A DNA stretch of 64,000 bases from Hysterium pulicare CBS 123377. Lineage: Eukaryota > Ascomycota > Dothideomycetes > Hysteriales > Hysteriaceae. Within the stretch, counting starts at the first letter, position 1. The number at the start of each line of letters is the position of its first letter. The translations under genes were made by a program, and so were the position numbers. The stretch spans positions 62,001 to 126,000 of the forward strand of contig AJFK01000645.1 in the NCBI GenBank assembly GCA_000467715.1. Reading direction: 5' to 3'. The notes under the pieces are model-generated. The model was not told the origin of the DNA. It searched no databases and was given only the letters and a program-made list of their open reading frames with translations. Shown piece by piece: positions 33,862 through 45,771 of the stretch.

Positions 33862-35119
33862 ATGACCGACCGTCTCAAAGGTCTAACAAAAGGAGGATGG
33901 CACCCGCAAGGAAAAGATGGCCGCAAAGAGAGTTGGCGGGGTGATTTCAAAGGTATCGACACAGTGGTGAGTGAGAAGACTACTTTCCACCAGTCTATAA
34001 TCTAACGCATCGCTGTAGGCAGGATGGATGGGTAAGAAAAAGAATTCCGCAGATGAAGCCAGCGAACATCAGTCTGCTCCGCTATCCACTCTGAAAGACC
34101 CTGCTCAGTTCGCTCCACCTCCCAAACACATTCATTACCATGGTACTGCCGCAGCTCCCAACAGCTTGACTCCGGATCGCCAAGGACTTGGAGCTCCGCT
34201 TTCACAAGAAGAGTCGGATGCTAAACGAAGATTAGAAGAGGCGGTGGAAGCGCAAAGAAGAGCAGAGGAAGAAGCAAATAAGCCACCTTCAGGGCCATAT
34301 AAAGTGAATACTACTGGATTGAGCACGACGCATCTTCCTAAACCTCCCATAAGGCGTTTAGATCAGGATGCCCAATCGCCTACCGCAACTCAACCAAGAT
34401 CAAAGCCCGCTCTACCTCCCAGATTACCGCCGCGACAAAACTCTCATCCGGATAGCTATGCTCCGACACCTCCTCCTCCGTATTCCGAGAGTGCCCAAAA
34501 TGGACCTGCGCAGGGTCAGCTTAATCAGGGAGCACTGAATAGACTCGGTCAGTCAGGTGTGTCTGTGCCGGGATTCAATATTGGTCGAACTACGTCGCCT
34601 CCGGTCCCTCCTCGCCAGTCTCCATCCCCTGCAGTATCTTCAAGTCCGTCGATTGGTAGTAATAGAGCTCCGCAGCTTGGGGAACTTCAATCGAGATTCG
34701 CTAGAATGTCGACGTCCAGTCCTGCACCGCAAGGCTCCTCCACTGGGACTTCCTTTGCTGAGAAGCAAGCAGCGCTAAAAACTGCGAGTTCGCTACGGAA
34801 CGACCCATCAAAAGTGTCTGTTTCAGACATGAGAAGTGCGGCATCTACCGCCAACAACTTCCGCGAAAGGCATGGAGACCAAGTAACGACAGGATGGCGA
34901 ACGGCCAGTGGACTCAATCAGAAGTACGGCGTCACAGAGAGAGTAAACAGCTATGCATCTGGGGGAGGTACTGCTTCTCCGCCTCCGCAGTCTCCAACTA
35001 TGGGGGCTTTTGGAAAGAAGCCGCCTCCGCCTCCGCCACCTAAAAAGAAGGGTTTACTGGATCCCCCAACTGAAGCGCCCCCAATACCGCTGGGAAGCAA
35101 ACCTAAACCGTTGGGGTAA
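33862..35119 (+). CDS. proline-rich adaptor, Aim3-like
   Basis: Exon 1 (33862-33966) encodes MTDRLKGLTKGGWHP and, further on, SWRGDFKGIDTV. The 52-nt intron is 33967-34018 (GTGAGT, TCTAACG, GTAG), and exon 2 (34019-35119) continues AGWMGKKK. 401 residues. The middle is disordered with many SH3-ligand-like proline runs (PPRLPPRQ, PPVPPRQSPSP, KKPPPPPPPKKK). A compact conserved block near residues 300-355 reads SVSDMRSAASTANNFRERHG followed by GWRTASGLNQKYG. The layout resembles Aim3, a yeast protein that interacts with the actin-patch protein Rvs167; the assignment rests on this pattern only. Confidence 0.65.
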
Positions 35120-36117
35120 TCCTTTGAAGTTCTTTAGTGTGATATTATTTGAGCCTTATCCGCACATTCTTTGGGGCATGGGGCCATGATTGATGATCCA
35201 GCAGTTGGAAAACCCGGATGAATAGGTGTTTTGAAATTCCGGAGGTGGGTATCATCAACGATCAGGGTAGCCGTCATCGGCAGAGCGTGTCGGTGTTGTA
35301 CAATTTGTAGTAGACTTGTATATACCCCTATAAGCCTTGGTCGTTAAGCAGAAGACGGCCTGTCTTTGGTCTCTATCTTTGGTGTAAAACAGGTCGTTTA
35401 ACCTATGACCGCATTCAATGAACGTACAGAAAGAGTGGCGTAATGGGGCCTTGTTAGACAGGATTCTCTGGAGAGTGCAACCTGCATTAGGAGACGATGG
35501 GAACGGACTAAACTGCGACTAAAACTGCCCTGCTCTGGGCGCGCCGGTTGCGTGATCCGGCCAATACCAGCACCTTGGTACTTGCGCCACTCTTGGTCTT
35601 GGCCTGCTCACGTGCACGATTCTAGCAGCCACTGGGTGCAAGGTCCTGCCTCAACGGTTGACGTAATAGCAGGAGCTGCTCCCAGAGCGCCGTACAAAGG
35701 ATGGATGGCGCAAACAAGAGAACACTTGCTCGCACTCTTATCATCTTGTCATCTTGTCATCTTGTCATCTTGTCATCTTCACGAGCCACAGGTTGACTGC
35801 TTGCGAGCGCTACAATCGACACAGGGATCCTGCGCAGGCCTCGGTTCGTACGTCATGGTCTAGGTCGTACCGAGAGGAATTCGCTCAACAAATATTCTAA
35901 GCGGTCTCGCTCAGGAACAACCTCAAACAGCTTCTTCACCGACACGCAACAACAGAGTCACCGCCATCGCCCTCTTCGAACCCTGTTCTTTGTCGTTAAT
36001 GTCCTGTTGATCCTATTCCAGGGCGCTTTCTGCCCCAATTGACCTTTTCCACAACATCCTGCTCCACCAACTGCCAACTCAACATACCGCTTGGCAAACA
36101 GCTGCCTCTCAACGACA
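35120..36117. other. intergenic with a short tandem repeat
   Basis: 3' flank of the proline-rich gene and promoter of the elongase. It contains the 8-bp tandem repeat at 35741-35780 and no recognised gene. Confidence 0.5.
35741..35780. repeat. 8-bp tandem repeat TCATCTTG x5
   Basis: Five adjacent units, the last ending C instead of G. Confidence 0.9.
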
Positions 36118-38482
36118 ATGTCGGGCCCTTCGATCAAGATTGGCTTTCCCCCTTCGTCGCTCTTCAAATTTCCACCGGATCCTGCTCCGCCCGCTCTACC
36201 ACCTCCTTCCGACGAACACACCTTCAAGGCACCATTCGGCATTTCTACCGATCTCTACAATAGCCTTCTCTCATTTGCGTGGCCTCTGATAATCGCCTCG
36301 GTCTATGCGTTTACTGTCCACTCTATCAATGCCTACAATAAGACGCATGGGAATCAGCCGTGGCGCATCAGCAAGACAAGGATTTTCTATGCCTTCGTCA
36401 TCATACATAATGTCTTTCTTGCTGTCTATTCCGGAGTTACATGCGTCGCCATGATACGAGCGCTGAAACATGCAATTCCCAGATATGACAGTGATAATGC
36501 GCTCGTCGGGACAGTAGATGCCCTTTGCAAAATCCATGGCCCTCGGGGTCTGGGTGATGCTGTCGCGTTCAATGGAAGTACCAACCTATGGGGTGTCAAC
36601 AACAAGCTTATCCACCTGGGGGTCAATAATCTGCCTGACTCAACCGATTTGGGCAGGGTTTGGAATGAAGGACTCGCATTCTGGGGATGGTTCTTCTATC
36701 TCTCCAAGTTTTACGAGGTTCTCGACACGTTCATCATTCTCGCCAAGGGCAAGCGGAGTACAACTCTTCAGACATTCCATCATGCTGGCGCGATGCTCTG
36801 CATGTGGGCTGGGATCCGCTACATGTCTCCCCCAATCTGGATGTTCGTCCTTGTCAACTCGGGTATTCACACGATGATGGTAAATCTCCCTGTCCAAACA
36901 ATGAGTAGACAACAAACTAACTCACGCTCAGTACACCTACTACACGTTGTCTGCCCTACATTACCGAGTTCCTCAAGCTGTCAAGCGCGCCCTCACGAGT
37001 CTTCAAATTCTACAATTCGTCGTAGGAGTAATATTTGCGGCTCTACACCTCTTTGTCTCCTATACGATCCCCGTCTCTGTGGCTTATACCTTCTCAGAAT
37101 CTGTGGCTTCCGCAGCCTCTGCTGTATCAGCTACAGCATCGTCTGTCCTCCACGATGAGGTGGTCGCAGCCGCTACCGCTACCGCAGGTGCATTCATCAA
37201 GAGACTGGTCTATAGAGCTGCTGGTGAAGAAGGACTCGCCGAAAATGTCATGAAGGACTCACCTTCAGCATTCCCCCAACCTGTTGTTCACACGGGGCAG
37301 CATGTCTTCCACCAACCCGTTCAACACGTTAGATACAGGACTCAATATCAAGAGGTACACTGCATCGATACGACCGGGCAGTCTTTCGCCATCTGGCTGA
37401 ATTTGATCTACCTCGCCCCACTCACCGGCCTATTCATCCGATTTTTCGTCAAGTCCTATATCCGTCGTACATCCGCCTCGACTAAGCATCCGACCAAAAA
37501 GCGTACTCTTTCCAAATCCGGACATGATGCTGCTCGTGGCGTAGAACGTGAAGTTGATTCGGTGGGTAAGGCTTTCGAAGACGGCGAGATCAAGGCAGCA
37601 AAACAGCTTAAGAACAAGAGCAAGAATTTAGAGCTAGGAAAGTCCGGACAGGTAAGCAAAGACGCGTTGAAATTGAACGATCAGCAAGCCAAAAAAGTCA
37701 TTGAAAACTTCAAGCTCAAAGTCTCAGAGGGCCTAGAAAAGGCTAATCTGAATGGTCAGGCTACTAAGGATGAGTCTGAAAACTTTGCGAAAGATCTCAT
37801 GGAGAAGGGTTCTCCGCGACGAGAGAAGCAGAGTGCGCCCGCGGCTAAGAAGGACGGTAAACAGAGCAATGAAACACATGGAACGGCCGAGGACAACCGT
37901 GGGGAGAGTAACCGTGAGGCGAAAGCAGAGAAGGACGATAATCCGAGCAATGGAACACGTGAACCAACTGAGGACGACCGGAAGGATAGTCATACTGATA
38001 CGAAAGCGGGGAAAGACAACAACAAGACCAACAAACCACGTAAGATAACCGATAACAACCAAAAGGAGAGTCAAACCGGATCGAAAAGGGCGAAAGACGC
38101 AAACAAGACCAACGAGACACATGAAACAGACGAGGACAACCAGGGTGGTAGTCATACCAAGTCAAAACCGGAGAACGATGACAACAAGAGCAACGAAACT
38201 CGCGAACCAAACGAGGGCAACCTAGATGATAGTCATACCTGGTCGAAAGTGGAGAGGGATGAGAAGGAAGAAGAAGCCTTGGAGGACAGCAAGATCGAGC
38301 CTCTGAAAGCCCAGAAGGAGAACAACCAAGTCAATGGTGGAATCCCTAAGAACGAGGACAAGGGGACAAAAGTGGAAAAGGACGAGAAGGAAGATGCAGT
38401 ATTGGAGGACAGTAAAATCGAGCCCCTGAAAGATCAGAAGGAGGACAACCAAACCAATGGCAATATTACCAAGAAGGAGTAG
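36118..38482 (+). CDS. fatty-acid elongase (ELO family) with long repeat-rich tail
   Basis: An ER membrane condensing enzyme (3-ketoacyl-CoA synthase) of fatty-acid elongation. Exon 1 is 36118-36879, the 52-nt intron 36880-36931 (GTAAAT, ACTAACTC, CTCAG) splits HTMM|YTYYTL, and exon 2 is 36932-38482; 770 residues. ELO marks are KFYEVLDTFIILAKGK, the histidine box LQTFHHAG (Gln218, His221, His222) and NSGIHTMM-YTYYTLSAL. The box is QxxHH rather than HxxHH, a form associated in the family with polyunsaturated substrates. The enzyme core ends near residue 460; after it comes a hydrophilic tail with five 27-residue repeats (37865-38269) and two copies of a DSKIEPLK module. Usual ELO proteins are 300-400 residues, so the tail is exceptional. 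The frame stays open for 68 codons beyond the TAG. Confidence 0.85.
37865..38269 (+). repeat. five 81-bp (27-codon) tandem repeats in the elongase tail
   Basis: Five units of exactly 27 codons, each beginning SNET/SNGT/TNKP/TNET/SNET, then E/D-D-N/D, and ending K-D-x-N-K/P. They are diverged in sequence but not in length. Confidence 0.85.
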
Positions 38483-39080
38483 AAGGAGACGAAAGACGAT
38501 GAGCCGAACGGAAGTGCCGGGCCTCAGGGCTTGAGCATTGCTGATGTGGTCAAAGAAAGTAAAGAGTTGTGCGTCTCTCTTCTTGGTGCAACTACTAGTT
38601 TGAGGTCTAGGAATGTTGTTCCTCCACCTGCTTCTACGGCTTGCTGGGTCACAGATATATATAGCAGTTCTGCTTTTCCCTTTCTTTGAGAAACTCGCTC
38701 CCTTTGTGGAGCGTGTGGCTGGAGCGGACCACAAGTTTTGCTCTAATTTTATTTCCTTCAAACCAGGGTTTTGGGCGGCTTGCTGATGCGACTGATGGTT
38801 CTTGTTCCAGGGGCTATAACCACTTTTCCGTACCTCTCTAAGCGTAGAGTCCCTGAAGGAGGGACGCATGGAGTACTGCAAAGATTGCGAGGATAGATAG
38901 TTTTGCACCAAATTGGCAATGGCCTTGTTTAACCTTCTCTGTGTTGAATGTGAGGCTCGAAAACGGTGCCGATATCGGGCGGCAGCCGGGGTGTTCGAAA
39001 ACGTGGGGCAGCCGAGGGGCTGTACATAATTTCTGCAGGCTGCATCGTCACCTCTCACTCAACACTATACTCTGACAACC
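38483..39080. other. 3' flank of the elongase and LEU2 promoter
   Basis: The first 207 bases continue the elongase frame past its TAG (next stop 38687-38689). The remainder is the presumed LEU2 promoter; no other gene seen. Confidence 0.5.
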
Positions 39081-40554
39081 ATGTCTTCTTTTAACATCGT
39101 CGTGTTTGGAGGTGAGAATCCATCCAAGAGCTCTAATAAGTTTATGCTGATTCAATTGACTACAGGTGACGGCTGTGGACCTGAGGTAATTCTAGAAATC
39201 TGTGCATGTTGAAGGACGAAGCTTACTCCAACGATATCAGGTTATTGCAGAGGGTGTAAAGGTATGGAATAACGAATCCACACTGGCCCTTTATAGTAGC
39301 TCACTACTTCTTCTTCAGATCCTCAAAGTCATCGAGAAAGAAATACCGGACGTCCAGTTCAAATTCGATGAGCACCTATTCGGAGGGGTGAGTTCCCCAT
39401 TTCATGCTGACTGTCAAGGCTTTTTAACGCGTTTTCTAGTGCTCAATCGATGCCCATGGAACCGCATTAACAGAAGAAACCCTCGCCGCCGCAAAAGCAG
39501 CCGATGCCGTTATCCTAGGTGCAGTAGGCGGACCTGTACGTCTCGCTCAACCGTTCTACCCAATCCAACAACTACACCCCATAAGAAAGCTGACATCTGA
39601 TGAACTGCTAGAAATGGGGCACAGGCAAAGTCCGCCCCGAGCAAGGGATTCTACGTCTCCGCAAAGAACTCAACACATTCGGCAACCTACGCCCCTGTTT
39701 CTTCGCCTCCGACTCCCTCGTCGACGCCTCCCCCCTCAAAGCCGAAGTCTGCCGCGGCACAAACTTCAACATCATCCGCGAGCTGACGGGTGGCATCTAC
39801 TTCGGCGAGCGCAAAGAAGAGGAGAACGGAGATGGCAAAGCCTACGACGTGGAGCCCTACAGCACGTTCGAAATCGAGCGGATAGTCCGATTAGCGGGGA
39901 GCTTGGCCCAGGCCGAGAACCCCCCTGTGCCGGTTTGGAGTCTGGATAAGGCGAACGTGCTTGCGACGAGTCGGCTTTGGAGGCGGACGTTTGAGCGCAT
40001 CATGAAGGAGGAGTTTCCGCAGTTGAAGAGTGGGACGCATCTTGTTGATTCGGCGGCTATGCTTATGGTGAAGAATCCGCGTGCGCTGAATGGTGTCGTC
40101 GTGACGAGTAATCTGTTCGGAGATATTATATCCGATGAGGCGAGTGTGATTCCGGGTTCTTTGGGTCTATTGCCCAGTGCTAGTCTTACGGGCATCCCGG
40201 ATGGAAAGACAAGGGTGAATGGGATCTATGAACCTATTCACGGTAAGAGAATGCCCTTCTTATTTCTCTCTTCCGTTTCTTTTTCAGCACCAAGACACCA
40301 TTAACTCAAGTGTTGTAGGCTCCGCACCAGACATAGCAGGCCAAGGCATCGTCAACCCCGTAGCCACCATCCTCTCGATGAGCATGATGCTGAAGTACTC
40401 TCTCTGCCGCCCCGATCTCGCCCTCAAAGTCGATGAAGCGGTTAAGATCGCCATTGAGAGCGGTGTCAGGACGGCGGATATTGGTGGTAAGGCGAAGACG
40501 AGTGAAGTGGGCGATGCGGTTGCCGAGGAGTTGACGAAGCTGCTGAAGAAGTAG
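39081..40554 (+). CDS. LEU2: 3-isopropylmalate dehydrogenase
   Basis: Leucine synthesis enzyme oxidising 3-isopropylmalate with NAD. Seven exons: 39081-39111, 39166-39185, 39241-39261, 39319-39387, 39440-39535, 39612-40242, 40319-40554; 367 residues, all phases consistent. Exons 2 and 3 are micro-exons of 20 and 21 nt. The protein starts [18 protein letters not shown], has [19 protein letters not shown], the substrate loop [40 protein letters not shown], the metal-site region [13 protein letters not shown] and the NAD-binding [18 protein letters not shown]. One departure is Cys in GGDGCGPE where Ile is usual. Confidence 0.95.
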
Positions 40555-41045
40555 ATAGCGTGGTTAGGGACAGGAAGACTGTCAGAGGGACAATCGTTGA
40601 GCTGGACATGGGAATCGTGGAGGAGAGGGGTATTTCGACGAGAGAAAGCTAGGCCCGATCTTTTTCGAGGAGGAGAAGAGCATAGAAATGATGGGAATCA
40701 TGAAAAAGCATAATATCATTCATCTGCAATAGGCAGATTGAACTACAAGATGAATACATCTACCAAACTTAATTTCCTCTGCATCTGCCACTGTCGAAAC
40801 ACGCGCAACACTTTCCCAATTTACCTCCCCAATCGAGCAGTAGCACTTCCTTCCTAACCATCCCTTTTCCAAGTATTCTCACACAACATGCATGCAGACA
40901 AGCATTGAGTTGTCGACCTCGCCTACACGACACCGTCCCACAACATAGTCTAGCTCATACACCTCCGACTGCACGACATAGTAAACTTCGCCACCAGCAT
41001 GAAACGAGCGGACTTCTGAAAGCACCTAGAACCTTGCGTCACGTT

Positions 41046-41066
41046 ACGTTGCGTTGCGTTGCGTTT
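41046..41066. repeat. GCGTT short tandem repeat
   Basis: About four units of TGCGT/GCGTT. Confidence 0.7.
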
Positions 41067-41166
41067 CACGAAAACGCATCTTGGCGATAACGAGGGCTTG
41101 GCGCTGTGGGGAATCGTGGAACGTGGGACAAGGTTGGCTTGAGAGCGGGTGGATTGTTACGCAAAG

Positions 41167-41190
41167 TGTGTGTGTGTGTGTATGTGTGTG
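41167..41190. repeat. (TG)n microsatellite
   Basis: Alternating TG with one interruption. Confidence 0.85.
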
Positions 41191-41875
41191 AGGAGGGCGA
41201 TGCGGTGGAGAGTTTGGGAGTTTGGAGCTGGAAGCTGGAAGGAGAATGGTGTGTAGAGATCACTGTGTAAAGGAGAGGTGGATTCTTCTCTCTTGCTCTT
41301 TTTGATTATCTTTTAGTCGTCAATCGTTTAGGTTGAGAGTAAGCACGCGAATGGGACGGTGGAGTTGGATTGGCTCGAGGTAGAGCGCGTATGGTGGGTG
41401 GTGAGGGTGCAGGAAGAGGAGGGTTATGGGACGGCGGCTGGTGGTTGTGTATATAGTGGTTTTTCGGATGGGGATGCCGAAGGTGAGAGAGTGGTGGGCC
41501 TGGCTTTCGGTATTAGCTTGGGCGGCAAAAGAGAGTGGAGGAGAGCAAAGGGCATTCGTGAAGAGCGTACCGGGATGGTACTGGGATGGACATTTCGAAA
41601 TAAAGCGAAAGGTACAGAAGTAGTGGTCTCTGAATGTCTGGGTTGTCGCGATGGTTCTGCTTGCTGGAGTCTTGAGATATTAAAAGGGAAAGTCGGTGGA
41701 GCATAGTGAGAGGTGTTCCTCGTCGATAGTTCTATAGCTTTCTAAGCTAGTCCTGCCCTCGAGCCATCGAAGATCAGGGTCCCTCATCTAGAATGACATG
41801 AAAAGCAGAAGAAAAGAGTGTGAATGTGATGAGTAAATTGGCGATTGTGGCTGCATGACCTAGGATACATAAGAT

Positions 41876-42442
41876 TCAAAGAATATGTTGCCAGGCTGGT
41901 GAAAATGCTGCATGACGTGCGGAATAGCCACTGTTGATATGGCTTTTCGGATGATACTCATACAGAGCTTGTGCTTGTGTGAAAGCCTGCAGAAGCTGAA
42001 ACACTTCATGATCTGTCGACATTTTGGCGCATAAGGGTACAAATCCTGTTGCTTTGGGATGTTCCTCGAACTGGAAAAGGGTAAAGTGTCTCCTTAAAGG
42101 CTTAACGTCGTGGTTGACCGCGGGGAGAGGTTCCAATTGTGGTGATAGCCGGTATACGGTGGCTGGACGATCAAGCAGTAGAATGTGCTAATTGCGAGGT
42201 GCAGGATCTTGCATGCATGCGCAAGCCGGTCGCGGCGAGTTCTGTCGGATATCCATGTGATGTGATTGACCAGGGCTTCTTGACAGAAGCAACTTCGGCA
42301 AGTTAGCCATGGTAGACGTGGACGCCTGACCAGTTTGATGTGAGAGCAGGTCAAATGACAAATGTCGGCGCTTCGAAGCTTCGGTAGGGATGAGGCCGTG
42401 TGGTAGAAGAGCGAATATATCATTTGATGTCCAATTGTCCAT
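41876..42442 (-). CDS. possible spliced hypothetical gene or gene fragment
   Basis: Not recognised. A minus frame from ATG 42442 (MDNWTSNDIFALLPHGLIP) could join, through an intron ending CAATTAG near 42190, to a frame ending at 41876 that reads like real protein (DVKPLRRHFTLFQFEEHPKA, ATGFVPLCAKMSTDHEVFQL). Donor choice is unclear and a third overlapping frame is also open, so this is tentative. Confidence 0.3.
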
Positions 42443-43014
42443 TTCAATTGAGGTGATGGTGTTGGCCCAATCTCAATGTACGCCTGACGCCATGCACCAA
42501 ATTGAATGTTACCCAGCTTTTGGATACGGAGGATAGAATCCGGGGAAACGATAGAAAGAACCATGGTGTCTGTACGGAAACCGAGGGAATTACCAAGACC
42601 CGGTGTTCAGTCTAATTGTTGTATCAATCCATGACAACACCCTGGATCCTGTGAAACTGCAGGTACCCAAATACGCATGACAAGATTCGAAGAGCACTCC
42701 GGAAGCGTAGTGTTCCAGGTTCCTTGTGCCACCAGTGTTGGGTTGACGGTAGGGTAGAATATTACTAAAGTAAGCCACTCCGGGGTGCACGGTTATGTCA
42801 CTTCCCATTTGGGGCTGGCAGGAAAACAAATGCTTCCCACAGTTTATGCGAATGGGAATGTTGGAAACTTAGGTGATTGTGATTATGCAGGTGTAAACGA
42901 AACGGGTATATGGATCGGTGTCGGTGAAACGCCTTATGACGCCACAATCGACAGATTCGGATGCGACAACTTCGTGATTAAACACTCAAACAACGAAGAA
43001 GGGGAGCTAGGTTT
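42443..43014. other. intergenic
   Basis: A plus frame at 42785-43084 (…NVGNLGDCDYAGVNETG…) lacks an ATG and overlaps the receptor 3' end. No gene is supported. Confidence 0.4.
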
Positions 43015-44610
43015 TCAGACGGTTTCGTACCCAGCTCGGTTATATGGACAGCCTGTGGCATTGGGGGAGGTGAATGCTGGTTGAGAGAGTTGGATGTTGT
43101 CCAAATCACCAACACCCTGAGCATGTAAACGTCGCTGTTCGATCTCAACTTCAGCGTTAATACCGCCATCGCAATGCGTCCCGCGATCGGTTTTCTGGTA
43201 CGACCATGGAGTGTCGTTCAGAACGTAGTCCGTACTTTCCGGTTGCCTGCCGCTGCCTGCGGTCATTTCAGTAGAAGTCTTCCCCTTGCTGAAGGTAGAT
43301 GTGGTCGTTTTCGAAAGAGTACTGTCGGTTTTGCTGGAAGATTCATGCCCTTTACAGTCGGCCTCGCTGGTTTCAGATCCTGAGTGCGGGCTTGGGCGGA
43401 ACGAGCGTGACATTCGTCTCGCTGAATTGGAGGCTGACGACTTGATCGACCGTGCTTGTATGAACAGGCTTTTGAGAAAAGGCCGTAAAGTCGCGAGGCA
43501 ACCGGCAATAATTCCTATACCTGGCTCAATGGTCGACCAAATGGCGGTGTTCGTTGCGTTCCCTTGCAAGCAATTAGCTTCTAATCAATGAACAGCTGCG
43601 TGAACCACCTACAGTAGAAGTCATCGGTCTCCGTCAAGCCTTCTGCATACCGAAAGCGGACGATTGAACAGATACTACCCCTGCGCCAATGTTAGCTAAT
43701 CTAGGTCGGCACTCGATTGGCAAATGAGTTCGCAGAAACTAAATCCAGATGGTGAAGTATATTTTAATCATCGAGCCGCACCTTTACATGAAATAAGACT
43801 TTTATAAGTCTTCGGTAGATCTTAGGTGGATGAGCTCGAAATTTACTTACAGAGCACCTAGAGATAATATAAAGCCTACAGATAGTTTCGAGCGCAAGCT
43901 TAGATTTAAGTTCCATAAAAGCGATATAGGAAGAGTCGCAAACACCCAATCCGTAATTGTGGTGATGGCAGCGTTTTGGTATGTGAAGAACAAATCTACC
44001 GAGTGTGTGGCGCATCTCGAAGCCAGTTGATGCTCCAGATAATGGCTAACGTTGGTCCCGCAGCGGAAGATGACATAGAAGAAATTGGCTGAAGACGAAA
44101 CTGTGCTGAGTGTGACCATTGCGTAGATCAAATTTCGCTGCCACGGTTTGACAACGATGCGCATGAAGAATATTCCAAGGGATATCTTGAGAACCATAAT
44201 TGTGACAGTGTATGTAGCTTCGCTCAATATCGTAAACTATTCCCCCTTGTCAGACGATTCTACCCAGATGGAAGGAGTTCTCACCTTAATAAGAAAGTGA
44301 AGTTGATCGATGTTGGTCAAATGAGTTCCCCCGCCATGGGCTTCAATGACGATCATAGTAGCACAGTAAACCGTAAAGACCATCTAGGAAATGCGGCGGT
44401 CAGCACAAAGTACTAAAGCTCAACTCTAAGTGGCATACTCACCGTGGCAAAGATTATCGTGGCATCATCCCAACCAAAATTAGAGATAACATATGATCGT
44501 GTCCATATGCGAAGAGAGACGAAGACCCAGGTGCATACGAGAAAGGCGATGGCTATCTTGTTCTGGACAGCTCCACGACTGGCCAAAGAGGTATCGCCGT
44601 GTACTGCCAT
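43015..44610 (-). CDS. Pth11-like integral membrane protein (rhodopsin-fold domain)
   Basis: A member of the large fungal Pth11-type receptor-like family, expected in the plasma membrane as a seven-helix protein. Five exons: 44610-44443, 44383-44285, 44236-43851, 43680-43613, 43562-43015; 422 residues with exact phasing. Helices are visible in IAIAFLVCTWVFVSLRIWTR, FGWDDATIIFATMVFTVYC, TVTIMVLKISLGIFFMRIVV, the cytosol-proximal PWQRNLIYAMV and DWVFATLPISLLWNLNLSLR. Family blocks are LGSICSIVRFRYAEGL, TDDFYWNATNTAIWSTIEPG and IGIIAGCLATLRPFLK. The tail is Ser/Thr-rich. Intron 3 (43850-43681) is long and AT-rich. No CFEM domain is present. Ligand unknown. Confidence 0.85.
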
Positions 44611-45349
44611 GATGCTGGAAGCGCAAGGGCGGGTGTTTTTGCATATGGAATCCCTAACAGGTCAATGTCGATGATGGCGATGAAGACAGACGATGCACCA
44701 GATAGCGATACATCATATCATGTGAAGTGTGGTCAAAACTAGAAACATGTAGTTGGAATGAACGCATGTATTAAAGTACGAAGAAGGGGTTTCTGGGCAT
44801 AGATACGAGAACGGTGGCACGCCTAATGGCGGAAAGCAGCTGGAGAAGACCAACGAGTGGACGAAAATGGGTACGCCAGGTAACGCAGTTTAGTGAAACC
44901 GATTCCGAACAACAAGCATACTCCTGGGTGGAGATGCGGGCCGGGGATTTCTTTTACAGTTGCAAGGATTCCGGCTTGCAGAGTGAAGGGTGCCAGTTCA
45001 GCAGCCACGACGTAGTACTGCATGCCGCATCGAGCGCCGAAGATGTGGGCGCCGTCCTGGAGAAGAATCGGCACCCCAACGGGTCTATCATTGGCTGGGA
45101 GGCCATGGTAGCAGGCTGGTCGTCACACCGATGTTCTTGATGATGACAGCAAAAGCAACTGAGTGCTGTTGCGGTCTTCGCCAATCAGTATGTAGGTTAG
45201 CTTGTGTAGCAATAAGAAGATATGGGTCATAAACCTTATTGCTCTGTCGAAGGGAAATGAACAGATAGTCAGTCCCGCAACAACACCAACTGCTGGCCGT
45301 CTTCAGCCAGTGATGATAGGGAGGCTTGCGAGGTTGTGGAGAGGGATCA

Positions 45350-45396
45350 CGGCTGGTCCCAAGCACAAGGCATTGTTCCCGAGAAGGGACCAGCCG
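45350..45396. repeat. 11-bp perfect inverted repeat, 25-nt spacer
   Basis: CGGCTGGTCCC at 45350-45360 and GGGACCAGCCG at 45386-45396 are exact reverse complements and could form a hairpin. Confidence 0.85.
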
Positions 45397-45438
45397 CCGA
45401 TCCCTGCGCCCGCCGATCACCCGCCCTGCAACGACACA

Positions 45439-45456
45439 ACCACACAGCTGTGTGGT
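45439..45456. repeat. 18-bp perfect palindrome
   Basis: ACCACACAGCTGTGTGGT equals its own reverse complement, centred on CAGCTG. Confidence 0.9.
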
Positions 45457-45771
45457 GACGGCCGCAGCATCCAAAAGGGGTCGGGAAGAACCCGCAACAG
45501 AGCCTCCGCGTCCATTGGTTCGAGACTCTTCTGCTTGGAAGAGTTGCCATGAATTCACTTTCACTCTGATCGGCCAGTAACCAAAGCTTCCGTCCGCGTG
45601 TACGATACACGTAACCTCTTGTTCTTACCGCGACGCGCCCGCTCATCAAACTTTGGGACAGAGCTGCGTTCCCGGTAGTCGGGCTTTCGGTATGAGCTTA
45701 TAGCCCACGCCATATCAATATAAGCCATACGCCACAATTGACGTCTAAAACCGAATCCTCGGCTGAAAACA

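Larger units (their letters stand above)
40555..41875. other. gene-free, simple repeats
   Basis: 3' flank of LEU2 followed by sequence with a GCGTT run (about 41046-41066) and a TG microsatellite (about 41167-41190). A plus-strand frame at 41359-41706 is compositionally biased and not believed. Confidence 0.5.
44611..45771. other. gene-free, with palindrome and inverted repeat
   Basis: Many overlapping frames on both strands, none convincing. Contains an 11-bp inverted repeat at 45350-45396 and an 18-bp perfect palindrome at 45439-45456. Promoter of APC10/DOC1 on the right. Confidence 0.45.

Noticed and set aside
37733-38210. Long antisense frames under the elongase tail
   Set aside because: They are produced by the 81-bp repeats, which keep all frames open periodically; composition is unlike a protein gene.
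42785-43084. Frame reading like a small glycine/asparagine-rich secreted protein
   Set aside because: No ATG, no signal peptide and overlap with the receptor's 3' end; chance or debris is more likely.
43015-43569. The Ser-rich frame at the end of the receptor gene read as a separate gene
   Set aside because: Its first residues (NATNTAIWSTIEPG) are the conserved end of the Pth11-like domain and join the upstream exon in phase.
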